Origin: Bacteroidia bacterium | GTDB taxonomy: Bacteria; Bacteroidota; Bacteroidia; Bacteroidales; GWA2-32-17 | Direction: 5' to 3' | DNA: 64,000 bases | Assembly: GCA_016218155.1 (NCBI GenBank) | Contig: JACREQ010000050.1 | Span: 1-64,000 of the forward strand | Part shown: piece after piece, positions 60,001-64,000 of the stretch | Position numbering within the stretch: the stretch's first letter is position 1 | How the letters are laid out: each line of letters opens with the position of its first letter | Notes under the pieces: generated by a model | The model's database searches: none | What the model was told of the DNA's origin: nothing | What the model saw: the letters and a program-made list of their open reading frames with translations, nothing else | Translations under genes and position numbers: made by a program

Positions 60001-62302
60001 AAACGTACCGGTAACATTAAACGGTAGTATTACTGGAGGTAATGGTAACGGATACTGGACAACTTCCGGAAATGGAACTTTTAGTCCGGATAGCAGTGCG
60101 TTAAATGCAAATTATAATATAAGTTCTGACGATTTAACAACTGGATTTGTAACATTAACACTTACAGCATCCGGTGGGTGTAGTACAAACGATTCTGTAA
60201 GAATAGACATTTTACCGGGTCCTATTTCTGATGCAGGCTCTAATCAGGCAGTATGCAATACACAAACTCAGGTAACCCTTAATGGAAGTATCACAGGATC
60301 TACCAATACTGGAATTTGGACTTCTACTGGAAGCGGCACATTTATTCCAAACGATTCTACTCTTAATGCAACTTATATTTTCAGTTTATCTGATAGTATA
60401 GCAGGAATCGTAAATCTAATACTTACATCAACTCACAATGGAAATTGCCCGCCAGCAATAGATACTATGGTAGTAAATATAAACTCAGCACCAACTGCTA
60501 ATGCCGGAGCTGATATTACTGCATGCGCAAATAGTACTGTAACACTTTCTGGAATAGTCTCTTCCGGCAGTTCGTTCTGGAGCACATCAGGCTCAGGAAC
60601 ATTTAGTCCTGATAGTTCTGATTTAAATGCTACATATCATTTCAGTAACGCTGATACAACATCAGGAAATGTAACATTAACTCTAAATGTTATAAATGCC
60701 TGTAGCAATACCAGCGATAGTCTTTTAATTACAATAACACCTGCTCCATATGTTGATGCAGGAAATAATCTGACTACATGTACCTCAAGCAGTGAAGTTG
60801 CACTTTCAGGTATTGTTAGTGCCGGTGCATCTACAGGAATATGGAGTACAAACGGAACAGGAGCATTCTTCCCTTCAGCAAACGATTTACTTACTAATTA
60901 TATACCAAGTGCTGATGATACTACTGCAGGATTTGTAACATTATACCTTACTTCAACTAATAATGGCAACTGTAATCCTATTAGTGACTCACTTGTTATT
61001 ACATTTATTCCGACTCCAATTGTAAATGCCGGAGAGAGCTTTACTGTATGTAATGGTAACATTGCTAATTTAAACGGAACTATTACCAGTATTTCAGGAA
61101 CAGGAATATGGACAAGCAATGGAACAGGTATATTTTCTCCTTCAGACACTCTTTTAACAACATCTTATAATGCAAGTACACAAGATATTGATTTAGGCTT
61201 TGTTGATTTAATACTAACCTCAACTAATCTTGGAAGTTGTTACATTTCTGATACTGTTCATGTATTATTCTTATCAGGAAGCGCATCTATTGAAGCCGGA
61301 CCCGACAAAACTATTTGCTGGAATGACAGTATTTTCATTACACCAACTATTTTAGGTGACACAGGCACATTCTTATGGACAACTCAAGGCAATGGAACAT
61401 TTTCACCAAACGATACTGCATGGAATGTCACATATATTCCTGATAGTACAGACTTAGATAGTGGAAGCATTTACATTTATGTCAGATATCAATTTACTTG
61501 CGGAACAAGACTTGACTCATTATTATTAACAATTAACCCATTACCTGTTGCAGGATTCACAAGTATTGCAAATTGTTCTAACACAAACATTGTATTTAAT
61601 GACACATCATTAATTACAAATGGAACAATTGATACATGGTTATGGAATTTTGGGGATGGGATGGGAAATAATACCTCTAACCCTACCCACTTATATTCTA
61701 ACTCAGGTGACTACAATGTTACCTTAATTGTACATTCGAATGCAGGTTGTTCAGACACAGCACTTGCTTCTGTACATATTTATCCGGTAATTAGCGCAGA
61801 CTTTAGCGTTTCAGACAGTATAATAAACACAGGCAATCAGGTTCAGTTTACCGACTTGTCATTAAATCCAGTTAGCTGGATATGGACATTTGGAGATGAA
61901 ACAGGAACTTCTGATTTACAAAATCCGCAGTATTTGTATAATACAATGGGAAGCTATACTGTCTGGTTATTTGTTAACGGTGAGAATGGATGTACAGACA
62001 GTACATCACAAACAATTACCGTTAACTCTAACGGATATGCTATACCAACTGCATTTTCGCCAAATGGTGATGGTCTGAATGATTACTTCTTTGTAAGAGG
62101 TGGACCTTTTATAGAGTATGAATTGCGAATATTTAATGATTGGGGACAACAAATATTTATTTCTAATAATCAATCTGCAAAATGGGATGGAACCTTTAAG
62201 GGTAAAGAACAACCTGAAGGAACCTATATATACATTTTTAATGGGAAACTTACAGATGGAACCGATTTAAATATTTCAAGTGATATTTCATTAATCAGAT
62301 AA
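45062..62302 (+). CDS. Giant T9SS-secreted multi-domain surface protein (adhesin-like)
   Basis: A 5746-residue cell-surface protein. Order by residue: signal peptide 1-24; glycine-rich segment ~50-245; beta-sandwich region ~250-560; linker ~560-713; class I glutamine-amidotransferase-like domain ~714-915 with C791 in AQCAGID and H897 in LGGHNY; one Ig/PKD-like unit ~922-1005; 20 'A' modules of ~78 residues (1006-2564); seven 'B' modules of 80 residues (2565-3124); spacer D1 (3125-3375); eight B (3376-4015); D2 (4016-4265); one B (4266-4345); 13 'C' modules of ~88 residues (4346-5491); two PKD domains (5492-5660); T9SS type B C-terminal domain (5661-5746), beginning IPTAFSPNGDGLND. Each A and B module carries one cysteine pair. 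It is probably an adhesin or gliding-type filament, with its own PorP/SprF partner 12 bases downstream. ATG 45065 is an equal start. Confidence 0.9.
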   Translation: MMKLYRFKALYIAILICIYNLTFGQTTTVLINASGNWTCPPGVNSATIECWGSGGGGGGATGNIAGGGGGSAGSYSKSIIAVTPLTNYPVTVGAGGTGTTAAGGNGNPTWFNTVGTVYAVGGLGGSQATVNGTSTAGGAAVVAGNIGTTIFYGGAGGTGATGATAGGGGGAAGTNTTGNDGGVTIGGIGGDIGGGNGGNGGLTSGTGGNGNAGTSPGGGGGGGRAGSATDRNGGTGGAGLIRITYLTPPNITPFSDLSFCGGAYPTAYQTVNFSLKERLATDFTRNQTTGRTIILTLPAGFEFNPAAAHSVTKNGGGSDITTLTLTGVTTTTITITVNTSIANPNTNFDEIFFNNFQIRATAIGSGNLLRLSTNPGTFLINTTTQNPLSSESFGFMYSNAATVYNSSSVSQYTTDNINRNCASSRNAVISRLRISVTGGCPPPDVTQFNFNTNGDAGFSQNPLTNISSAKVYFNGLLEGAPVITASTSVFGTISNPNGAFTINGSQKLNQGPGDYYFFLVYDVPVTANVGDGLDASLTSFVMDGSTISNMTTPNPTGKRTIVDEICYTPDEPNPPSNIETIPLGSYVIPMDNNNQALVAPFNLRSYGLVHSLLMNDIPVKWVILSGKAKDAVDFTANASRVYPSAVASAPVSFIASAFIIDSTWINKSFYSTGKTATQVITDYYALGAGYNQVTVYRLTNNENLNVRYTLHQRPKIAVFSNGGNQAIHQTMLDNAGITNYFIQNAGNFLGLAECYTFCSEAHWDFNTNPDINPVQNVLKFVNEGGNFLAQCAGIDLYEDHQPGGGHFHSSHGINFSNVATTNTYSNTDMAFNQYHGVVTTDMGSTIRLFWPGVASAFQPNMYPCISAPLPTTNMVATAAHVGPQDSIGGNVFYLGGHNYSNDNLIQHVNGVRMYLNATLVPAARPTAFTLDAGANRAICIGQSTTLGGSPTGGSGATNYIWSPTTGLDDPNSANPIATPTTTTTYTVIANDNGCPGGPATVTVTVNALPTPTASNTGPFCEGGTIQLNVTAETSYNWSGPGGFTSTLQNPTISGATLAMAGVYSVTVTNAEGCTAISTTTVTVNAIPTPIATNTGPYCEGNTIQLSVTSATSYSWSGPNGFTSTIQNPTISGATLAMAGLYSVTVTNAAGCTASTTTTVTVNALPVPTASNTGPYCEGTTIQLNVTAATSYNWSGPGGFSSILQNPTRAGATLAMAGLYSVTVTNAAGCTAVTTTTVTVNAAPTPVASNTGPYCEGATIQLNVNAAISYNWSGPGGFTSALQNPNIAGSTLAMSGIYSVTVTNAAGCTAVSTTTVTVNAIPTPTATNTGPYCEGSTIQLNVTAATSYNWSGPGGFTSTLQNPTRAGATLAMNGIYSVTVTTAGCSAITTTTVTVNAVPAPVASNTGPYCEGANIQLNVTAGTSYNWSGPGGFSSALQNPTRAGATLAMGGVYSVTVTNAGCAPVSTTTNVIVNALPTPTASNTGPYCEGSTIQLNVTASTSYNWSGPGGFTSALQNPTRAGATMVMTGIYSVTVTNAAGCTAITTTTVTVNANPVPTASNTGPYCEGNTIQLNVTAATSYNWSGPGGFTSALQNPTRAGATLAMAGIYSVTVTNAAGCTAIATTTVTINANPTPTASNTGPYCEGNTIQLNVTAATSYNWSGPGGFSSALQNPTRAGATLAMGGVYSVTVTNASGCTTVTTTTVIVNAIPTPTASNTGPYCVGNTIQLNVTAATSYNWSGPGGFSSALQNPTIGSATVAMSGIYSVTVTNAAGCTAISTTTVTVNNLPTPTASNTGPYCEGSTIQLNVTAATSYNWSGPGGFSSALQNPTRGSATVAMSGIYSVTVTNAAGCTAITTTNVIVSAVPAPTVTNTGPYCEGNTIQLNVTAATTYNWSGPGGFSSVLQNPTRAGATLAMAGVYSVTVTNAGCAPVSSTTTVIVNASPTPTASNTGPYCESATIQLNVSAASSYNWSGPGGFTSALQNPTISGATLAMAGIYSVTVTNAAGCTAITTTTVTVNANPAPTASNTGPYCEGNTIQLNVTAATSYNWSGPGGFTSTLQNPTRSGATLAMTGLYSVTVTNAAGCTAISTTTVTINAIPTPTASNTGPYCVGNTIQLNVTAGTSYSWSGPGGFTSVAQNPTRASATLAMGGVYSVTVTNAAGCTAITTTTVTVNANPVPTASNTGPYCEGNTIQLNVTAGSSYNWSGPSGFTSTSQNPTRPGSTLAMAGIYSVTVTNAAGCTAVRTTTVTVNTLPTPTASNTGPFCEGTTIQLNVTAATTYNWSGPGSFTSTLQNPTRTGASMAMAGLYSVTVTNAAGCTAVSTTTVVIDAIPTPTATNTGPYCEGNTIQLNVTAGTSYNWSGPGGYTSTLQNPTIAGSTLAMAGLYSVTVTNAAGCTALSTTTVIVNALPIPTASNTGPYCEGNTILLNVTAASSYNWSGPDGFSSALQNPTISGSTLSMNGVYSVTVTNAAGCTAITTTTVAVNALPSPTASNTGPYCEGTTIQFNVTAASSYNWSGPGGFSSTLQNPVITGATLAMAGAYSVTVTNAAGCTAITTTNVTINPIPATPSANGTSICINTSTNITATAPGGTYEWYDASSGGTLLFTGATFTSPVLVTNTTYYVQTTISGCTSIRKAVNIIVSPVPASPTASGTGICTGTTATITATAPGGTYQWYDASSGGTLLITGASYTTPALFVPTTYYVQTTIGGCAGPRTAVDVNVNPPPAAPTASGATICQNNSTTLSATAPGGVYEWFNAASGGTLLYTGSDFTTPVLIATTTYYVQSNVFGCIGPRSAITVTVNPIPALPTAPGTSICTGNTAILNASAPGGTYEWYDASSGGTLLQTGSSYTTPALISTTTYYVQTTISGCTSARRAVTVTVNPYPNAPSASGTTICEGTTAILSATAPGGTYRWYNAPTGGTLLFTGANYTTPPLSVSTDYYVQTTVLGCVSTRTLVTVTVTPTPVAPTALGTTICQGTNTILSATAPGGSYDWYDAATGGNLLSNGVNYTTPNLNSTTTYYVQTTISGCAGPRTAVQVTITPTPAAPTASGTTICEGFTATLTATAPGGSYDWYDAATSGNLLSSGSTYTTAALTSTTSFYVQTTVSGCTGPMSTVTVNVTPTDDPSFSYPLGTYCITGTNPIPTITGGFPGSFTSSPAGLVFVSTTTGEVNLAASALNTYSVTYTTTGPCPDSYSANLTITIAPDASFSYSNPYCQEGINPIPTFGPGTSAGVFTSSPFGLTFINPSTGEVDLQNTLPGLYTITNTIPAGGGCALTIATNNLTINTSPTVDAGLNQTICENSQATISGTIGGSASSATWTASSGSFANANNLNTVYTAQAGISSVWLHLTTNDPAGPCSSTNDSLHLTITSLPAAPTANGNTICSGTSTTLTATSPGGSYEWYDAAVGGTLLASAASYNTPVLMSTTTYYVQTTVNGCAGPRTPVIVDVTPLPPAPTVADASICDGDYITLTATAPGGIYEWFDALSGGILLATNANYTTPVLNTSTSYFVQTTVSGCSGPRQEVVVTVNPIPITPTASDISICFGNTGTLAATAPGGTYQWYDDIIAGTLLFTGSSYTTPVLFSNISYYVESTILGCTGPRTQVDVTVNPIPDAPTASGTTICSGETANITATAPGGTYNWYLTPTGGISLFTGASFTTPALTTNTTYYVEATVLGCSSSSRTAVTVNVTPLPDSPTASGISICDGESTILTATDPGGFYEWFDAPTGGTLLASGNSFSTPILNITTSYFVQTTLTGCTGPRTEVIVTVNPIPVLPTVNNISICDGSTGTLTATAPGGTYQWYDAASGGTLLYTGNSFITPPLNATTTYYVQTTVTGCTSGRKAVTVTVKPIPNTPTVSDETICEGDFAILTATAPGGTYRWYALPTGGTPLFTGASFNSPPLFATTTYYVQTTVLGCTSPRTPVLVTVNPIPSAPTALSATICEGFTTTLNATAPGGSYEWFDLTIGGNSLGTGSSYTSSVLTTDTSFFVQTTILGCASPRTEVIVTVTPTDDPTFNYSSGTFCVSGVNPIPTITGGFPGSFTSNPAGLTFVNASTGEVDLSSTLLNTYNITYTTTGPCPTTRTEIITITDAPLATFIYNTPFCQSGSNELPSFGVGASAGVFSALPAGLNFIDAISGEIDMANSTPGNYTITNFIAASGGCAQATATYDIVIDQPATVSAGINIQTCEGFNVPLSGSIGGSAINAIWTGGTGTFNDNTLLNAIYTPFAGESSVTLTLTTDDPSGPCPSVSNSINVIFNSIPSSPTALGATVCENNSTILTATAPGGLYEWFDAVTGGNLLSSDSILTTPILIVTTDYYVQSTINGCTSPRIQVTVNVNPSPTVDAGLSDTLCSNNAISTLAGIIGGSASQGIWTTSGSGNFTPDATTLNATYSPSSADTLAGFVTLFLTTTDQPAECLSVADSIIITYTDAPRVFAGNDKNICIGNNANINGQVFSISGTGTWTSTGDGTFTNPNNLVTVYQPGAGDISSGNVFLILTSTNNNTCNPVSDTLKVNLVVPPTVNAGSDQTVCSNVPALLSGSVSGTSTTGYWSTTGSGIFTPDSTNLSASYQPSATDITNGSVTLTLNSTNSCLVQDQLDLTFILAPTVNAGNNQVVCADVTQINLNGNIAGLTTTGIWSTTGSGIFVPDNTTLNATYQISQQDSIDGSISIILTSTNNGICNAESDGLTLTITTVPTVNAGGNQTFCANNTLSLSGIILGGLGTGQWTTSGTGTFTPSDTSLNATYNPSISDTSSGNITITLTTTGSCVNVSDAINVTITPGPWVDAGTDIAVCANNSTVVLTGLISGATTTGQWTTNGTGVFIPTDTDLNANYIPSPSDTANGSVVIYLEATNYGTCLPANDSIVVTITSSPTINAGNNLSICNGNNAVLNGVVSTLSGHWTTSGTGTFTPSDTILNPVYHPSAADTIAGSVILTLWSDNNGGCNQISDNITLTMVTFPIVNAGIDQTACSNVPVTLNGSITGGNGNGYWTTSGNGTFSPDSSALNANYNISSDDLTTGFVTLTLTASGGCSTNDSVRIDILPGPISDAGSNQAVCNTQTQVTLNGSITGSTNTGIWTSTGSGTFIPNDSTLNATYIFSLSDSIAGIVNLILTSTHNGNCPPAIDTMVVNINSAPTANAGADITACANSTVTLSGIVSSGSSFWSTSGSGTFSPDSSDLNATYHFSNADTTSGNVTLTLNVINACSNTSDSLLITITPAPYVDAGNNLTTCTSSSEVALSGIVSAGASTGIWSTNGTGAFFPSANDLLTNYIPSADDTTAGFVTLYLTSTNNGNCNPISDSLVITFIPTPIVNAGESFTVCNGNIANLNGTITSISGTGIWTSNGTGIFSPSDTLLTTSYNASTQDIDLGFVDLILTSTNLGSCYISDTVHVLFLSGSASIEAGPDKTICWNDSIFITPTILGDTGTFLWTTQGNGTFSPNDTAWNVTYIPDSTDLDSGSIYIYVRYQFTCGTRLDSLLLTINPLPVAGFTSIANCSNTNIVFNDTSLITNGTIDTWLWNFGDGMGNNTSNPTHLYSNSGDYNVTLIVHSNAGCSDTALASVHIYPVISADFSVSDSIINTGNQVQFTDLSLNPVSWIWTFGDETGTSDLQNPQYLYNTMGSYTVWLFVNGENGCTDSTSQTITVNSNGYAIPTAFSPNGDGLNDYFFVRGGPFIEYELRIFNDWGQQIFISNNQSAKWDGTFKGKEQPEGTYIYIFNGKLTDGTDLNISSDISLIR
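48077..52753 (+). repeat. 20 tandem copies of the ~234-bp 'A' module
   Basis: Codes for residues 1006-2564 of the giant protein. Each ~78-residue unit contains TASNTGPYCEG, TSYNWSGPGGF, LQNPT and YSVTVTNAAGCTA. Copies 5, 6 and 12 are shorter by one residue or more near the second cysteine. Copies 10 and 15 share a Glu-to-Val change after the first cysteine. Higher-order similarity (copies 6-8 like 12-14) and an 80-base identical stretch between 49688-49767 and 51560-51639 show recent exchange between units. Confidence 0.95.
52754..54433 (+). repeat. Seven tandem 240-bp 'B' modules, first block
   Basis: Exactly 560 residues in seven 80-residue Ig-like units with the pattern ATAPGGTYEWYDA-SGGTLL ... 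TTYYVQTTISGC. It resembles the Ig-like (Ig_7 type) domains of T9SS surface proteins. Confidence 0.93.
54434..55186 (+). repeat. Spacer unit D1 (first copy of a ~250-residue duplication)
   Basis: Begins TPTDDPSFSYPLGTYC, includes a Gly/Pro/Phe motif (ITGGFPGSFTS) and a second F-S-Y unit, and ends with one isolated 'C' module. A second copy lies at 57107-57856. Confidence 0.9.
55187..57106 (+). repeat. Eight tandem 240-bp 'B' modules, second block
   Basis: Exactly 640 residues as eight 80-residue units of the B family. One unit (the fourth) carries an extra serine near its second cysteine, balanced by a shorter first unit. Confidence 0.93.
57107..57856 (+). repeat. Spacer unit D2 (second copy of the ~250-residue duplication)
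   Basis: Begins TPTDDPTFNYSSGTFC, with ITGGFPGSFTS conserved, and ends with an isolated 'C' module, in the same order as D1. A final single B module follows at 57857-58096. Confidence 0.9.
58097..61534 (+). repeat. 13 tandem ~264-bp 'C' modules
   Basis: Codes for residues 4346-5491. Units of ~88 residues follow the pattern P-VNAG-[ND]Q-VC, then W-T-[ST]-GTGTF-P, LNATY-PS-D, and a closing C-N--SD strand. They are more diverged from each other than the A modules, so this block is older or under less exchange. Confidence 0.92.
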
Positions 62303-62314
62303 AAAAAAGAAATT

Positions 62315-63319
62315 ATGAAAACAAATAAAATAATATTCGGTATATGTTTTATATTAAGCATATTTCTTTTCACTAAAGCTTATTCACAAGACCATCATTT
62401 TTCGCAATTTGATGCAACTTTACAGGCATTAAATCCAGCCCTCTGCGGAATGTCGTGGGGCGATGAATTTGCATGGAGGGCAAATACTAGTTACAGATCT
62501 CAATGGCGAGGAATTGCTACCAAGCCATTTAATAACCAGCTTTTAAGTTTTGACATGCCATACAAAGGATTTGGAATAGGTGGTTATTTGTTGAATACAA
62601 GATCTGGTGCAGGTTTTTTAAACACTTTAAATTTTATGGTTGGTGGTGCTTATGAAATAACTTTAGATCCGAAAAATGAACATAATCTTTTCGGGGGATT
62701 GCAAATCGGGTTATTTAACAGAAGTATTAAAGTTGATAACTTAATCTTTGACAGTCAATATTCATATGCCACAAATTCTTACGATGAAAATATAATAAGT
62801 GGTGAAATATTAGAAAATAAAAGTATTTATCGATTTGATGCCAATATGGGATTTTATTATAAATACCGGAAAAACGGACTTAAAGTAAGTCCACATGTAG
62901 GTTTATCATTATTTCATGTAACAATGCCAAACGAATCCTTTACTTCAGAAAAAAGTAGAATGCCTATCAGATACGTTTTAACCGGAGGATGTGAATACCA
63001 TATTAACGAACAAATGTACATTCAGCCAAATATTTTAACGATGTTTCAGGCAAAGGCAACTGATTTAGTATTTTCAACTCTTTTCTATTACAAAATAAAT
63101 GACACTCCATATCAAACAATTGCAGGATTAGCATATAGAAATAAAGATGCAGTAATGATACATTTAGGATTAAAATATAATCAATGTGTATTCAGATTAA
63201 GCTATGACATAAACACTTCTTATCTAAAGAAATATACTAATGGTAGAGGTGGGCTTGAAATCTCAATTATTTATGTTCAAAAAGCTAAGAAAACTGTGAA
63301 TAGAACAATTATCCATTAA
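62315..63319 (+). CDS. PorP/SprF-family T9SS outer-membrane protein
   Basis: A 334-residue outer-membrane beta-barrel protein of the PorP/SprF family, which partners with T9SS to export specific cargo. It has a signal peptide (1-~22) and begins the mature part with QDHHFSQFDATLQALNPALCGM, the family's start. RANTSYRSQWRGIATKPFNNQLLSFDMPYKGFGIGGYLLN and the C-terminal barrel strands (LGLKYNQCVFRLSYDINTS) follow. It starts 12 bases after the adhesin stop with no terminator between. This pairing of a type B-CTD adhesin with an SprF-like gene is known from SprB/SprF in gliding Flavobacterium, and suggests that this protein is needed to secrete or anchor the giant protein. Confidence 0.94.
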   Translation: MKTNKIIFGICFILSIFLFTKAYSQDHHFSQFDATLQALNPALCGMSWGDEFAWRANTSYRSQWRGIATKPFNNQLLSFDMPYKGFGIGGYLLNTRSGAGFLNTLNFMVGGAYEITLDPKNEHNLFGGLQIGLFNRSIKVDNLIFDSQYSYATNSYDENIISGEILENKSIYRFDANMGFYYKYRKNGLKVSPHVGLSLFHVTMPNESFTSEKSRMPIRYVLTGGCEYHINEQMYIQPNILTMFQAKATDLVFSTLFYYKINDTPYQTIAGLAYRNKDAVMIHLGLKYNQCVFRLSYDINTSYLKKYTNGRGGLEISIIYVQKAKKTVNRTIIH

Positions 63320-63347
63320 AACAGCCGAAATTTCATAAATTTATTTT

Positions 63348-63384
63348 GAGCCAGATATAATAAAATATTTATCTGGCTCTTTTA
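63348..63384 (+). terminator. Intrinsic terminator of the adhesin-SprF operon
   Basis: Stem GAGCCAGATA (63348-63357) with TATCTGGCTC (63370-63379), a 12-base AT loop, then TTTTA. The reverse strand lacks a good T run, so it serves the plus strand. Confidence 0.85.
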
Positions 63385-63395
63385 TTTATTAGTAT

Positions 63396-64000
63396 CTAAT
63401 TTCTTTTAGGGCAAAATGGAAGCTGGTTTTCGGGTTGAGTAATAAAATTTCTCAACTCGTCACAGTCTTCAGGATTACAACAAACATGACAAACTCTTTT
63501 AATTGCTTTAAAGCTAGTTAATTTAACATCCGAAGAAATAAAATTGCTTTTTTCGCTTTCCTCACAAAGTAAATTTGTACTTAAATATTTCTTATTATCA
63601 TCTGAAAATACTGTAACAACAATTGAATCCTCTCCTAATTCCTCCTGAACTTTTAATGCCCCAAGAAAATTAGCACCAGATGAAATTCCGACACCTATTC
63701 CTAACTCGCAAGCAAGTTTCTGTGCCATAATAATTGAATCTCCATCATCAACAGCTACTACATGGTTTAATTCATCTAATTTTACAATAGAAGGAATAAA
63801 CTCATCAGAAATACCTTGAATTCTATGCTTACCAACCTTATAACCTGTGGTTAATGTAGGAGAATTTGATGGTTCTAAAGGATAAATTTTAATGTTCTCG
63901 AATTTACTTTTTAAATATTTTCCAACTCCCATAATTGTTCCACCAGTACCCACACCTGCAATAAATGCATCAGGTTCTAATGATTTATATTTTAATTGCC
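63396..64000 (-). CDS. Cysteine synthase/cystathionine beta-synthase family PLP enzyme (3' part, cut by window end)
   Basis: The minus-strand frame stays open to the end of the window, so the N-terminal part lies beyond 64000. The visible C-terminal ~200 residues start with [29 protein letters not shown], whose glycine-rich PLP phosphate-binding loop (GVGTGGT) is diagnostic for cysteine synthase (CysK/CysM) and [34 protein letters not shown] and [17 protein letters not shown] follow. The last ~60 residues go beyond the usual fold and carry four cysteines in [12 protein letters not shown], plus one more near the end (FCPKRN). The enzyme should make cysteine from O-acetylserine and sulfide. The tail may bind metal or act as a redox switch (inference). 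Confidence 0.9.
   Translation of the reverse strand, partial: QLKYKSLEPDAFIAGVGTGGTIMGVGKYLKSKFENIKIYPLEPSNSPTLTTGYKVGKHRIQGISDEFIPSIVKLDELNHVVAVDDGDSIIMAQKLACELGIGVGISSGANFLGALKVQEELGEDSIVVTVFSDDNKKYLSTNLLCEESEKSNFISSDVKLTSFKAIKRVCHVCCNPEDCDELRNFITQPENQLPFCPKRN

Noticed and set aside
45062-62302. Horizontal acquisition of the adhesin gene
   Set aside because: The repeat region looks richer in G+C and Thr/Ala/Gly codons than its surroundings, but this follows from its amino acid composition. There is no integrase, tRNA junction or direct repeat at its ends.

Overview
The window is a 64 kb piece of a low-GC (about one third G+C by eye) chromosome from the Bacteroidota. Four things point there: an ATP-dependent PEP carboxykinase and an ExbB-ExbD-ExbD-TonB cluster of the Bacteroidetes kind; promoter -7 boxes of the form TAnnTTTG with almost no Shine-Dalgarno sites; many Bacteroidetes-style secreted proteins and lipoproteins; and a giant surface protein with a type IX secretion (T9SS) type B C-terminal domain followed directly by a PorP/SprF-family gene. 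An uncultured Bacteroidales-like or Marinilabiliales-like organism would fit, but the genus cannot be told. Most of the window is ordinary chromosome. I see no insertion sequence, phage, CRISPR array or integration site.

Layout. 0-12 kb: argS; a small secreted protein; an ABCG-like transporter fused to a TerB-like domain and overlapping a glycosyltransferase; a lipoprotein; then proline dehydrogenase, a membrane protein, dprA, a TatD-family nuclease and asparaginase on one strand. 12-21 kb: tRNA-Ser(GGA), a small membrane protein, a phosphate-binding-like lipoprotein, a TPR protein, and the energy-transduction cluster exbB-exbD-exbD-tonB with two further tonB paralogues, each closed by a strong terminator. 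21-33 kb: riboflavin synthase; a CPA2 antiporter; secreted proteins; a GNAT acetyltransferase, an ABC-F ATPase and alaS on the minus strand; an M23 peptidase, a MerR-type regulator and a HEAT-like protein.

33-45 kb: three paralogous membrane-anchored TPR-SpoIIE/PP2C phosphatases. The first is followed closely by an LCIB-like (theta-type) putative carbonic anhydrase, the last by an SUI1/YciH factor. Between them lie an aminotransferase and pckA. 45-63 kb: one 5746-residue cell-surface protein made of a glycine-rich N-terminus, a class I glutamine-amidotransferase-like domain, 20 + 16 + 15 Ig/PKD-like modules of three families, two PKD domains and a T9SS type B signal, with its PorP/SprF partner. 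The window ends inside a cysteine synthase-like gene.

How the genes fit together. ExbBD-TonB powers outer-membrane import, with a periplasmic binding lipoprotein and a TPR protein upstream. The T9SS adhesin and SprF-like protein form a secretion and attachment unit. The phosphatase trio looks like a signalling module, probably acting through partner-switching on anti-sigma antagonists encoded elsewhere. The strongest candidates for something undescribed are the amidotransferase-like domain inside the adhesin, the LCIB-like enzyme beside a TPR phosphatase, and the TerB-ABC fusion.
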